Positions 19,901-55,617 of a stretch of 64,000 nucleotides of DNA are shown piece by piece. This DNA comes from Cliona cf. orientalis (lineage: Eukaryota > Porifera > Demospongiae > Clionaida > Clionaidae). The position numbers and the translations under genes were made by a program. Each line of letters starts with the position of its first letter. The first letter of the stretch is position 1. Location: assembly GCA_963930775.1 (NCBI GenBank), contig OZ005707.1:1550001-1614000 (forward strand). Direction: 5' to 3'. The notes below the pieces were generated by a model. It did no database searches, was not told where the DNA came from, and worked only from the letters and a program-made list of their open reading frames with translations.

Positions 19901-22900
19901 CGTAGGAGATTGGACATTTACATTGATGTCATATAATATTTTTCGAAATTACCACATATACAATCATTTTAAATGGAGGTACAGTGGGTGTGGTTTAATT
20001 TACCCAGCAATAAGGCGATTCAGTAGTCATTCTATAGCGAGAACACTGTGTTATTATATATAGCTGTAGTGTATAAAGCAGGGATACCGTACACATGCAC
20101 CATGCACCTTGCGCCTGACCATGGGGGTATTGCATGATTGCATGTGTGTCAGACACGTATCTTGCAGGACCTATAGCTATACCTGAGCCACACAACCATA
20201 CGTAAGTGATGCATACCTTACGTCATTGTATGGTTTTTAGTTACACTGTTTTCATTTGTTTATAAATAGTTACTGTCGCAATTAGCTCCAGTGTTCAAAC
20301 ACGAATGTGAAATGCCTGCCCCATAAACTTCTCTAATTGCCAATTATATTATTCCTCTGGATCCTCCAGACAGGGGTTGGTATGACTGGGGAGGTTTAAT
20401 CTACCTGTTTACAGCTCTACAATAATCATCAACAGTTGGTTAAAATTCCTGATTCTGATGCTTCGGGCTTGGGAGAAATTTTAATGCAAGCAAACGTTGC
20501 TCTCATGTCCGGTCTAATGAGGCGTCCTATTTGGGATGCGCTCTATGCTTAATGACCATAGTAGGTCCTGTATGCATGTACATGTGACATAATATAATAT
20601 TGTACCTTTCTGAGATACGTATGACTTTTTGGTGTGTGCGTGCATTTTGAGTGGTTTCAGTTTGTAGGGATGAATGTATGGAACGTTAATGGCAGTACGA
20701 AGTGTCCCGACTAAACTGCATGCCTACTTTTAGTTTCCTGTAATGATAGTATATATATGGAGAGAGAGAAGATGGGAGGGAGGAAGAAAGGGAAGAAGAG
20801 AGAAGGAGAGTGAGTGAGAGGGAAGGAGGGAGGGGGGGGAGAGAGAGGGAGGGAGGGAGGGAGAGAGGGGGGAGAGAGAGGGAGAGAGAGAGGGAGCATC
20901 CATACAGTGCGACATAATCAAATTTACGATGGCCTTTCCAGTAAATTTCATATAGTCATAGTGACCACTTCAAAGGGAGATTCCTGAAATTCCTTCGAAC
21001 AGTGACGCTGGACCTTATGCAACAGTATTAATAACTAATTGGTCCTAATATGAAGCATGAAAGGAAGGAACGCTAGCTCTGCTCATGGATCACTAGGGTC
21101 CCGTTGCCATGTGAATATGCCCCCGGGAGATATGCGGCATACTTGCTGCTGTATGCACTGTGGGGCATTATGTAATCATGATGTAATATAAATACCACTA
21201 CCATATCACTGGGACTGCTACAATTTAATGTCCCTTATACGGTGTGGGGGAGTTTATAGTGTGTGATTTAGCTATATCGATCAATGGTACCAGGATTGTG
21301 TTCAAATTTGGGTTGCTTGCATGCATTTAATGAAACACTGTTGGTGTCTAGCAATGCAGCTGTTTACATATACGGTATTGATAGACTTATAGTCAGAATT
21401 ATATAAAATATTATAATCTCATTGCTTCAATTAAATCTTATCAAGAGTGTAACTTCCATGCTATGATGTTTCATCAAGTTTTGCATGCATATGCTGGGCA
21501 CATGACACAGTGTGTTCCAGTCTATAATTATATCACGCTTCAGACTGGATATAGTTCATTTTTGGTTATTACAGTGATGGTTGCAACTGACTGCCTGCCT
21601 ATGGTCTCTAATTGCTCTGTTTCTTTTAGTGTGTGGCTTTGGAAACCCACTCTCTTCTCATAACAATGCTCTTGCATAAGCCGGCCAGGTGACCTATGTA
21701 CCCAAACAGCCAGCTAGCGATACAAGTGCAAAAATCTCACACATAACGTATGACTATGTAAACACTAAAATTTATTCAATGCTGTGTAAATCATTAATAT
21801 CATTGCCGATCGAATGCATGTATCACAAACTTCCATTTTTGTGCTCTGAGTAGCTTGGTTCCTAAAATTTTAATTCACAATGGTGCATGCAACAGTATGG
21901 CAATGGTGCGGTCTAACCTGCTTTCAACTCTGTATAAATATTTACTTCCTGCTGCATTCAGTCTTATTTTAGGTATTTTCCATACTTCCTCTACTAGAAA
22001 TAGGCTGGTTAAGCTAAGCTAAAGATAATTCCCTATTTAGTACAGTCTGTGTGTTTCCCTGAATTATTGGTGGTATGTAATTTTGCCCTTTCAGCTATTT
22101 TCTGTATTTTGTCTGCTAGTTACAAGGTTACATCATAGGAAGCATACGTTCATTTCTGTCCCTGAAGCCTAATTTTTCCCCTCTAGTTACTTCAGTGCTG
22201 TGAAATTACCAGTAACTGTTGAGTTTGTTCCTTTAGAATCTGATTCAGTCATTATTATAATACTGCTGTTGCAGTACTGTTAGCTCTGTATGTTCTGTAT
22301 TTCGTGTGCTAGTTCCCTCCGGGACCATACCTTCATTCTTGTTCCCAGGAAGCTAAAGACTTCTTGTATCCTAAAATGGCCTATTTTCAGATCATGAAGT
22401 CATTCTTAGCTATTCACTGGTGCAATTATTTCATGCACTGCGGCCGTAATTTGCTCAGGAACCACACCTAATTTATCAATATAATTCGTGCAATGTTAGT
22501 ACTTATATAAAATTGTTGTGTTCCTGCTTTCAATGCCACAAAACTATTTACTTCCCAATGACTCAGTTGCATTTTGTACGTACATGTACATTCAGCAATT
22601 TTCTGTGTGCATGCATGAAGTACCGTGGAATGAACGGTTTCCTTGTGACTTACGTAACTGGATATTGGGCAGTTACAATCCCTTCTTTCTCTCCCTCCCC
22701 CTCTTCCTTCACTCCCTCTCTCGAGCTCTCTCTACTAATAATCAATGCTAAATAGTCCCTTTAATTTTTCGCTGTTGCACAGCAGAATTTCGGCAAACAT
22801 TAGATCACAGGAAAAAAAATTTTGACAGTTAATGATGCAATGCTATGTTGAGCTGTTGATATTGAATAGTACATTCATTCTCTCTTTGTTGAGTGAACCA

Positions 22901-23880
22901 CCATGGTGATGTGATGTCAGCCGATTCCCCATTACATTACCTCATTGCCGATTATCAATGTTCCATTAAGTGAACAAAAATAACATCATCCGTATAAGGA
23001 AATAGATTAATTTTGGGCAAATCCGTGGGACTGGTATGTACCATGATACATACGTAATATTTAAATACATACGTACGTACACACATATACATCATTACGA
23101 AGACTTAGTGCCCAGTTCAGCTGTTAATTTTGCAGTAGGTGTGTCCTAGTTAGTGCTAGTCTATTAACTTTTTCACTGCCGATTTGCCATTGTGCATACA
23201 TTTCTGTGGTACTTATTGTCCCAATACAGCAGCTTTTCAATGAAGCATACCAAAAACTGATCAATGTTTTGCAAACTGTTTTTCAGCATGCAATATAATA
23301 TTGAAAAGCTAGAAGGAGCCTTGGAGTCAGTGAAGCTACCCTCAGGATATTGTCAAGTGCTCAATCTATATAATATTATGCATGGGGAAGGGGTATATAT
23401 ATAGCTGCAGTTAATTACTATAAAAATAATTTACGAAAGAGCAGATTAATAATATCGTTGCTCTAAGGTTGAATTGAGTAATCTCAAATGCCAGTTTACA
23501 CTGCACACACTCTTCTAATAGATGGAAGAGCTTATCATGCAATAACCAATCAATTAACTGATTAATACTTAAATCTGGAATGATTGTGATTGTTGTAAAA
23601 ATATTTGTGTAGTTGATGGCAGCTACGAAGATTGTAATCCTATGAAATACTTGCACATTATGAACACTAATGGGGTATGTATGAGAAAAATTCCAAATGT
23701 ACTGAAACTCAACTAAATGAAGCACCCATTGCAAAATTAATAATATAATGATATTTTTTTTATTCACTCAAAATTTTATTCATTATTAATTTTATCCCCC
23801 CCCCCCTACAGTCTCGGAAAAGAAGTGCCACAATGCCTCGTCAGCAGAATGGCCACCAACAATCTTTACGAGAAGATTGA
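9265..23880 (+). CDS. LRMDA: Leucine-rich melanocyte differentiation-associated (LRMDA/C10orf11)-like protein
   Basis: Four exons give a complete 202-residue protein: 9265-9398, 13174-13434, 13804-13948 and 23812-23880 (ends GAA GAT TGA). Phases 2, 2 and 0 all match. The start is the first ATG after a GC-rich leader. Leucine-rich repeats are visible as LTELPRESIPKLAKVRHLDL, MRALILDNNQI, PKLKILWVNKNNI and FPDLEQLCMMNNP. These are followed by the LRR cap RQEYLDYRQFVISHLFHLEY, LDD and a basic, Ser-rich tail. Order, cap and length match LRMDA (vertebrate about 200 aa), which in vertebrates is linked to melanosome and pigment-cell differentiation. A role in an unpigmented early animal is unknown; a Rab-related trafficking role is only a guess. 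Intron 1 is 3.8 kb and intron 3 is 9.9 kb. Confidence 0.87.
9399..13173 (+). other. Intron 1 of the LRMDA-like gene
   Basis: AT-rich intron with no exon I could support. It contains CCCT-rich tracts (about 11140-11187) and a purine-rich GA block (12605-12714). The small frames inside are not convincing. Confidence 0.7.
13435..13803 (+). other. LRMDA-like intron 2 with opposed poly-C and poly-G runs
   Basis: After the GTGTAG donor come CT and CCCT repeats, then 22 consecutive C (13476-13497), a CT run, and 14 consecutive G (13544-13557). The C and G runs could pair into a GC hairpin or form i-motif and G-quadruplex structures. The acceptor is TTTTTAG at 13803. Confidence 0.85.
16882..16928. 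repeat. (CT)n microsatellite
   Basis: Dinucleotide CT run with one interrupting G, in LRMDA-like intron 3. Confidence 0.95.
20760..20896. repeat. Purine-rich GA/GGGA tract
   Basis: Nearly pure purine strand over about 135 bp. Proline/serine-rich frames on the opposite strand are artefacts of this composition. Confidence 0.9.
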
Positions 23881-23984
23881 TTAACTATCAAACTTCATTA
23901 ATTTTATTTCTGTTGTGTTGAGTCCGCAATCTTATCCGTATGTCAAAAATTGTACGAATTATGATTATACCGTTGCCAGAAGGT

Positions 23985-24332
23985 AATGCGACTTCCTCCA
24001 TTCCAGGAAGTATAAATTGACCGCTAATGGCTCTAAACCATTGCTAATTGGGTACGTGCGTGTGGGGGGTGCGGCTGGCATATTTACGCCTCCTGCTGCC
24101 GCTTGTGTCTCATTAGCTTCGTATGTCGAAGGTCTAGAAAGCAACCCTTTCGTAGCAATTAAAGCCAGTACACTGAACTAGTACTAAAAGTTGCTGCTTG
24201 CAAAAGCGTACAGTCCGTGATTGTTTTACGCGACAGCTGCAAGATCGTGCCGTGCCGTGGAGTGAGATTTCCAGGCCACCAACCCATTCAAGAACCAAGA
24301 CACAACAAGTCGTCGATCGATTCTCGCTGTCC
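23985..24332 (+). promoter_or_regulatory. Putative promoter and 5' leader of the coiled-coil gene
   Basis: The 348 bp before the ATG at 24333 are richer in G+C and CpG than the flanks. Near 23990-24010 two ETS-type cores face each other (ACTTCC then AGGAAGT), followed directly by TATAAA-like GTATAAATT. Further on come an inverted CCAAT box (ATTGG) and a CpG-rich leader. Inference only; the transcription start is not determined. Confidence 0.4.
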
Positions 24333-48144
<23,812 letters not shown>

Positions 48145-48152
<8 letters not shown>

Positions 48153-48367
48153 ACATGTTGTAATCTGATGGAAGCTCGCTCCTGAAATGATCAAATTTCC
48201 TACTAATTTCCCCATTCATTAAAAGCGATGATCGAGGTATATAACCATCCAGTAAGGACTGTGTGAGTTCAGAGTTCAAATCGAGGAACTCTGAGAAAGC
48301 AGTGTGATCACAACCCTGTCCATATTGAATAATTTTAGCGGCCAGTGCACATCTGTATGAACACTCA
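48145..48367 (-). CDS. Hypothetical antisense terminal exon
   Basis: On the minus strand, after the acceptor TTCATACAG, a frame of about 73 codons reads CALAAKIIQYGQGCDHTAFS, EFLDLNSELTQSLLDGYIPR and onward to LPSDYNMFN and TAA. It has protein-like composition and no low complexity. Its stop lies in TTAATTAA and abuts the stop of the coiled-coil gene on the other strand. I found no upstream exon and do not recognise the sequence, so it may be chance or a relic. Confidence 0.22.
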
Positions 48368-49602
48368 AAGTACAAATGACATAATCCCTGCCAGGGGGTG
48401 GCACTATTATAGCTAGCTACATAGAGTTAATTTTCAGTAGAAAGGTGATGGGGGGAGTAAACAACTAGGTCACTAGAGGTAGACCTGATGTCTGCGGACT
48501 ACAGACTGGCAGCTGTTTCTTTCTGCACACCATTGTCACTCTCTGTCTGTTTGTCTCGCTCTAGCTGTTTATGACTGGACCAAACTCGAGATTTATAGTA
48601 TTATAACAACTGTTGTGTTTAGATAAAAACCTCTTCACAAACAAACACATTTCGTGTTGTAATAATGCAGTGTTTTATTTTGTGGGTTGCCATGGTGCCT
48701 TTGTATTCAGAATCCTCCTTGTACAACATGAATGTTGAAGCAGGTGTATACACAATACTGTAACTGTTATGCATGGTTGCAATCTCTATACGTATGCAAC
48801 ATGTACGTACATGTGTACGCATGCGTGCGAACATGTGTGACTGTAGCTGGTGCTAATACATTTGCCAGTTGTCACCTTCTAAGCTTACGCTTGTGTCTTC
48901 TCCCACACCTATGATAGTATGTATCTATTATCCATAGCCAGTGTCTAGCACCTGAAGAGAAATGTTTTCATAATACTCAAAATCTCTGCCCTAAGGCATT
49001 GCGCACTAGTGTCCTTTTCTGAGATTGCATCCGCCTTGCCGGGTTTGGCCTGGCCAGCCAGTGATTAAAGTATTAGTTAATTAAGCTTTGCTTGTAAAAG
49101 TACAAAGTGGTATGCTAACATTTTCACAAGTCCATTATTGCTTTAATCGTGAGTGCTCTAGACGACTTGCATTAATTTTATTAAAAGTAGAAGCGAATAT
49201 GGTTGATGTAGTTAAGCTTTCAATGTAGGTCACGTTTTGGGGCGTTAAAACAGAAGTAGCTGCCCACCAGTTGGTGGGCATAACTGCAACGAATTATGGG
49301 GCAGTTACTGCCAATTAGTGTCCTAGGTCCTTTGTACGACATGTTTGTGTAGCATTAAGTTAACCCTACCGTGCTGTGCTGCGCTATAAAATGATAGAGA
49401 TTCAGTCCAAATGTAGTTAACTAGCAAATGGGCTCGTTAGGAGCTTAGGTGACTCCATGGTAAACTGTGTTGGGTGTGGTGCAACGAGATGAACGAGTGC
49501 TTTTAAATCTAAGCAAAAGATCGATGATTTGCAAATTACTTTTTAAAGTAGAACAACGAAACTGTCTAGTTAAAATTAATAATAATATGGTGCAATTTGA
49601 GA

Positions 49603-50066
49603 TACCGTAGGATTGGTATGTTATGCGAGGTTAAATTTATGCGATTTCCTAGTTAAAAGTATTATGCGATTTTTATTTATGCGATAGTACCATGAGCCAG
49701 ACTCCACCCTCGAGGGTGGGGTCTGGGCACAAGACTACCTGCTCTAGTAGAGGAAAGTGCTATCAGCCCTTATTAATGCTGAAAACACTCACCAGTAGTC
49801 CGTAAATATCGGCAGCGTACTTCTCTCTGGCTCTTTCCAGGTTCAAACTGTTGTACCGTTCGGCCAAACAGACTGAGCGCTTTATACTAGCATCGATCGC
49901 ACGTGCAATGAAACCACGTGTACGCGGCGCGCGCCTGGGCCGGCCGGCCTATTGCGCAATGTATGTAATGCGCATTATTATTTTGCGATTTTTAATTCTG
50001 CGATTTCGCTAAAATTCGCATAATCGCATAACTAAAAATACCGCATAACATACCAATCCTACGGTA
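49603..50066. mobile_element. 460-bp TA-flanked TIR element (MITE) with captured exon
   Basis: CCGTAGGATTGGTATGTTAT at the left end (49605) continues for 23 perfect bases and recurs in reverse complement at the right end (to 50064). TA on both sides looks like a Tc1/mariner-type target duplication. Subterminal TTATGCGAT-like repeats lie inside both ends, and a 30-bp near-palindrome at 49697-49726. The GC-rich core is unlike the ends. On its minus strand a block at 49872-49793 is framed by GCTCAG and CTG|GTGAGT and is open for 26 codons (CLAERYNSLNLERAREKY, AADIYGLL). No transposase is present, so it must be non-autonomous. Confidence 0.75.
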
Positions 50067-53000
50067 GTACTGATATCTGTGCAAGTTAGGAGTTAAAAAT
50101 TGGCAATTTCTGTGCATCTCCAATTACAGCTTAAAATTATGTGATTATAGGCAATCTTGTGCTTTGAATGACGCATTATCCAGCCCATAACTAGTTTATT
50201 ATAACCATGGTGAGTTGCTATGTAGCACGGTAACAATATAACCCCACTCATAGAGTTCTATGACAAGCAGAGACACTGCGACACGCTTGCTGTAAACCAA
50301 TATGACAACGCTTGCTCGCTCGTGCACTCAAGCAAGAATAACTCACCTGATTTGAGGTTTATTATATTTATATTCCTATCTATATAGGCCTATATAGCTA
50401 TTCTGTTTCTAAACTACATTGTCAAGCAGCAACCACTAAGATCAATAGTAACTAGGATATCAATGGACATGTTTTTTTTTTACTTTTTAAACTTTGAATA
50501 TTTTACGTCAGTCCTTGCCTTGTTAGGTCAAAGTGTGACAGCTCATACGTAGATATACGTATACATAGCACACTGAATATAATATTATAATTATACGGAT
50601 AATATGTACATACGTGGCTGGGAAAGGCTTGCGGTTTACATAAGGACTCTTTCATCTATTTGACCTCACAAAAGCTATCCCACAACCCCTGCTAAATGGG
50701 GCATGGCGTGATTATCTCTCTCCCACATGGACTGTATCATTTGGGAGCTAGTAGTAGTAGAACTAGGGCGTCCAGTTGGAAACTGGGCGTTTCAATCCAT
50801 GTTTGGGCATGTGTGACTGGCAGACTTGCGACTGGGAGACTTATTCATACGTGTTGCAGTACAGACAGACACACAAGTTTCAAATTCACGCAGATAGACA
50901 TACATATACATAATTATATAGGATGCCGACATGCAAGAAAGGATGCTGAGCTTGCCCACCAGGGCCCGCAGTGTGTATATAGTATGTACATGTACGTTCT
51001 GTCTGCTTGTAGGTCATAGTTCACGGGGCGCAGTCGGCTTAGTTTTGATAACTGATTTAATATCCACACATGCATTGACAAAGTCCACACATCAAACAAG
51101 CAACAGCCGATCGATCCACCATGTTTTTGTCCAAGTCTAGCTAGTTAGTCAAAATTAATGTGCATGCTTATGTCTAAAGCATATTGAGTAAGACAGATTC
51201 AGCATCACTGCTATTTGTAAAATTAGTGTTGCCAATATGCTCATGTGATAATCCTACCTAACATATCTAGGTATGTGGGTAGTTTACTCTGAGTAGCTAC
51301 TATGCTTGCTAAACCACTCAGTCAGCGACTGTTGCCCACTGCACTGCCACTTCTAGACTGTGGCAAACCTGCAAATTCGCTTAAGTGGCGGTTTCCTGCG
51401 AAAATTACAGTAGGTGGTGGGTGGCTGTGGTTATCAGTTGATGGGTTGTACATATCACACAATGCATGCGTGCAAAGATTAGGGACTATTATTTAAAAAT
51501 TGTCTTCCGAGTAGAACTCCTTTATACAGCTAGAGGCGTCATAGTTATTCCTCCAGTATTGTCTCGGTACAGTGAAATGGATTAGCCTGTGTGACTGGGG
51601 TCCCAATTTTAACGCCCAACCACAAAGTGTCTCAGAGCTTGGAAGCTTAAACCACCACCTAGCTGTTTATGGCTTGTGAGGCTAGTCAGTGGCTGACTGG
51701 GACGTCGGCACATGCCACACATCCATGCACAGCCAAATTGCACTCCCAGAGCAGCTAGGACCTGTATTTTATACTATCATAGCGGCGAAAGTCCAGTCGA
51801 CCTTTTTATATTTAAATAATAGGGCCTACTGAGTGGATGAGAGTATAATATTATAGTTGCACCTAGCAAACTTTGAAACAGACATTAATAATCATTGTGA
51901 GCCAAGAATAAAAAAGAACAACGCCAGAGTATTACTGAAGGCCAGCTAGACTAATGACGGAAAGAGAAATAATATTATTACTGAACTTGAATAGGGCTAT
52001 TGTGCAACTAGGGACAGTGCTACATGTAGCAGTGAAGTGAAGCCAAGCAGATATCTGACCATGCACCTGAGCTGAAGGGTCTACTGTGGCCAGAAATTGC
52101 AGATTCAGACTGGATGATAGTGCACTAACCACAGCAAGTACTAGCTGCCAAGGGTTTAATTTGCATATCCTAACAGTGTCTATGTGGGTAGATGGTGACT
52201 TATGGGGGTGGGCAACAACCCATAGTTGAAGCTTCCAGACTAAGCTAATAATGGAGGATGTCTGCACTGCAAGCTAGCTAAGACATTGCTGCAGTGGAGA
52301 GTAGTGGTGAACCCAGATAAGTATAGTTGAGGTACTTTGTAGACAACCATCAGAATTCCAGCTAATGTTATTAGTCTCACAAAAAATTAATATTTTCAAG
52401 GATTGGTAGTATGCTTAGTGGAAGCAATTCTAGTAGTATACTTGTGTCTATAATTATAAACAGTTCATGAGGAGAAACGTGCAAGAGTGGAGGGTTTTGC
52501 ATGCTTTTAATGTCTAAAAGCACATAGATTCATAGAAGGGATACTATGTCGATTGCACTGCCAATTGTTGAAATCTTTTTAGCTGTCAACCGCCCCCCCT
52601 CCCCCCCACTATAGTGTATGTATGGGGGAGAGTGAAATTAGCTAGTCGATCCATAATTAAAGCTCCATTCAGTACTAAGAATTGATGGTAGTACCAGATT
52701 GGCATTTTCAGCTGTCTGCCGTCCAAGTCTAGAATCGTGACTTAAGTCAATTATCCACTTAGCATTGTGAAACGAGACGTAATTACATTAAAAATTTCCA
52801 TAACCACTCCATTTTAGCCGCACACTGCATGGGTGCAGCAGCCTATAGCTAGGAAAACTCAAAAATAGCGGTTGGCTGGCTACGCAACCAGTGATAACGT
52901 GCTTGAGGCTACGAGTTGATTATCTTACATGTTACCACATGCACATGCATGTCTGCCCCTACTTCCACATGCCTGTCTACTGCATGCACATGCGGGACAT

Positions 53001-55574
53001 ATGCACGGATGTTTTTGTATATGTGGACGTGAAGCAAGTGGGGTTCTCAGTCCAATACTAGCTGGATGCTATAGCAACAATGCAGGAATTTTAATGAGTC
53101 TTTTCTCACTTGGTAGTTATGTCCGCATTTGGGTGCATGGATTTGTAGTGTTGAACTTGAAATGGCAAGCGTTTGTTAAAATTCATATTTTGCATGAAAT
53201 AGCTGTATGTATATTTAAGTCACTGACCACTAGTTTCTATTAATAGTTCTGTTGTGAGATTTCCTGATAACTTAGCATGCACGCATGTATAATGGCGCCA
53301 CATTCCCCAAACTATAGCTATAGCGGTATCAAATAAGGACACATTGGCGACCCCATGTATGTCAGAAGAATTTCAGTTCAATAACATTCATATCATGGTA
53401 TATACCCAGGAGAGACAGCAGTGCTCTTTCAGCTAACTCATATATACTAGCGAGTGACTACTAGAAAAATGGAATGATTGACTACAGATTGAGTACAACT
53501 ACCTTGCACGATCAACCCCACACACACACGCACACACACACTCACTCACACACTCCTTAAGAGCTTGATGGTTTTTATGGTCAATGGCTACATGTTTTCG
53601 TTGATCTGTTTCCTTCTGCGATCCCAGGCTGGTGGGGATTGTAAACACACTTAGACAAAGAAGCACATCAATCACACACTTTAGAGTACAAACCACCACA
53701 CCTCAACATAATGTACATCCTAAGCCTAGTTGTGGTTCAATGTACAGTTCACTCTTTTTAAAAAAAAATAATTTTTTGACCAAGGGCACCAGACTGGGTG
53801 TTCTCCAAGCAATTTGCATGCAATCCGCCACTGTAACATGTACAACCCAGCAACAGAGCTGTTAACCTTTGAAGAGAGTGTTAAATGCAGTGTGCTGCAC
53901 TTCCAAACATGGGCTCTGAGGGCCACACATGCAATAACATGCACACTCACGCACAACTTGATCTACCATGCTTGGCTAATTTTATGTTTACCGACATTCC
54001 CAGTTTGGTCAAATCGCTGCGTGTGGATATCACCTCACGCACGAATTAATGGTCATAAAAACATCCAACCCCCTTGAATGCGAGGGAGGTCACATTTCCA
54101 AATATACAATGGCATTGATCAACAAACATAGCGTGAGTGCATGCATGCTTGCGTGGGATGTGTCCTTTTTGATAGTGAAGCTACAAGCCAAGACAGCTTG
54201 GTTTCAATTTTGGCAAATGGCTCCACTAAAAATTACTATAGTTGTGTATTGAAATTATGTTCACCATTAGCAAGCATGTACACTCTTACTCTCCCTTAAA
54301 TCTACTTTGCCAAAAATTCAGTTCTGCTTCAAAATTGCAATATTAAAACTTGTTCTCCACCAATATTTTCTTGTTATTCTCTTGAAAATCAAAAACAGTG
54401 GGGAATTATCCCAGTCTGCACATGGCATCTTTGATTAAATTTTTAGAGGGTGTAGTGCCAGCTGGACTAGGGAAAGGTTGCTATTCGCAATTCAGCCTGA
54501 GGTTTTAATTGAGTTTCAGTGTTTGCATATGGACCGTGGAAATTCTCGAAAGTCGGGCAATGTGAAATTCTGAGTGTTGTGGTGACAAGGAATCAGTATA
54601 AGAGGAGTGTGGAATAGGGTGGAGGGGGAAAAAGAGAGGGAGGAAGGGGAGGAAGGGGGGAGAAGGGAGGGGGAGGGGGGAAAGAGAGAGAAAAACCTTT
54701 GTTTTGAAAACTATATAACTCCTGCCAATTGCTATTTGGAGGAAATCCTTTATCTTCTGATCACTCCTGCCCCTGCTGTTTACGCTTAACTTATGACATT
54801 GTGCTGAGCCATACCTCCTGCTGTGTGTATACCATATTAATTATGCTGAGTAGTCTGCGTCTGGAGACCCAGACCTTATTTGCCGCGGCTGTGGTTTTGA
54901 AATCTGTGGGAAGCATTTCACTTTGCACTGTAATGCAATAAACATGCACTTGAGGACAATGGAGCGAGGGTGTTTGTCCACTCATGGGATCTGCCAAATT
55001 TTAGCACATGCTCACTAGCATAGCCATTTTGCATAAGAATACGCTGTAATTGACCGACTGGATATGGGCTGTAAACTTGTTCTTTCTCATGGGTGTGTGA
55101 GCATTTGCAGACAATCCCAGTAAACACGCACACACACGCCCCTGAATTGCTATAACTCAAGTGACTGCTGAAAAGTCTCTCCATGTTGGTTGTGTTTTGG
55201 TGAGTTTGCTTGTCAGGGGTTTCAGTTGAATCAACGATTAAGTTGAAAGTTGAAAGGTTAGGGGGAGGAGTGGGGAGGAGTATGGAGGGTGTGTGTTAAC
55301 TTACGAGCTACTAATTTCAAATGGAGCAAACAATAGAGTCGTATTGGTGAGGGTTGTAACGTACAAACGAGTTGTCCTTGAAAAGGCAACCAGACATGAC
55401 TCCTCACTGTGTCCCTCCCCTCTTTATTGGTCTAACTAATCACAAGTCACACAGTTCAACAGTCGGTCAGCACTGACATGTACAGGGAACTATGATGGGA
55501 ACGTATGTGACTGGAAACGTCTGTTATTAGACGTTAGTTCTAAAAGCAGTAGTTGTTCTGCTTGTTGCGTGTGC

Positions 55575-55576
<2 letters not shown>

Positions 55577-55614
<38 letters not shown>
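55577..55614. repeat. (GT)n microsatellite
   Basis: Pure GT run of about 38 bp in the intergenic region upstream of APC. Confidence 0.95.

Positions 55615-55617
<3 letters not shown>

Larger units (their letters stand above)
13949..23811 (+). other. Intron 3 of the LRMDA-like gene (9.9 kb)
   Basis: No supported exon was found between SSQ (13948) and SRKRSAT (23812), and the protein is family length without one. Contents: poly-G at 15380-15390 and 17200-17220, poly-C at 15998-16014, a CT microsatellite at 16882-16928, an ACGT run at 19041-19059 and a purine tract at 20760-20896. The acceptor is preceded by a C-rich pyrimidine tract (23796-23806). Confidence 0.65.

Noticed and set aside
23411-23767. 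118-codon minus-strand frame
   Set aside because: Very AT-rich, Ile/Asn/Phe-dominated, within the LRMDA-like intron, with no recognisable motif.
51932-52267. 111-codon minus-strand frame
   Set aside because: No motif, no splice context and hydrophobic biased composition; probably chance.
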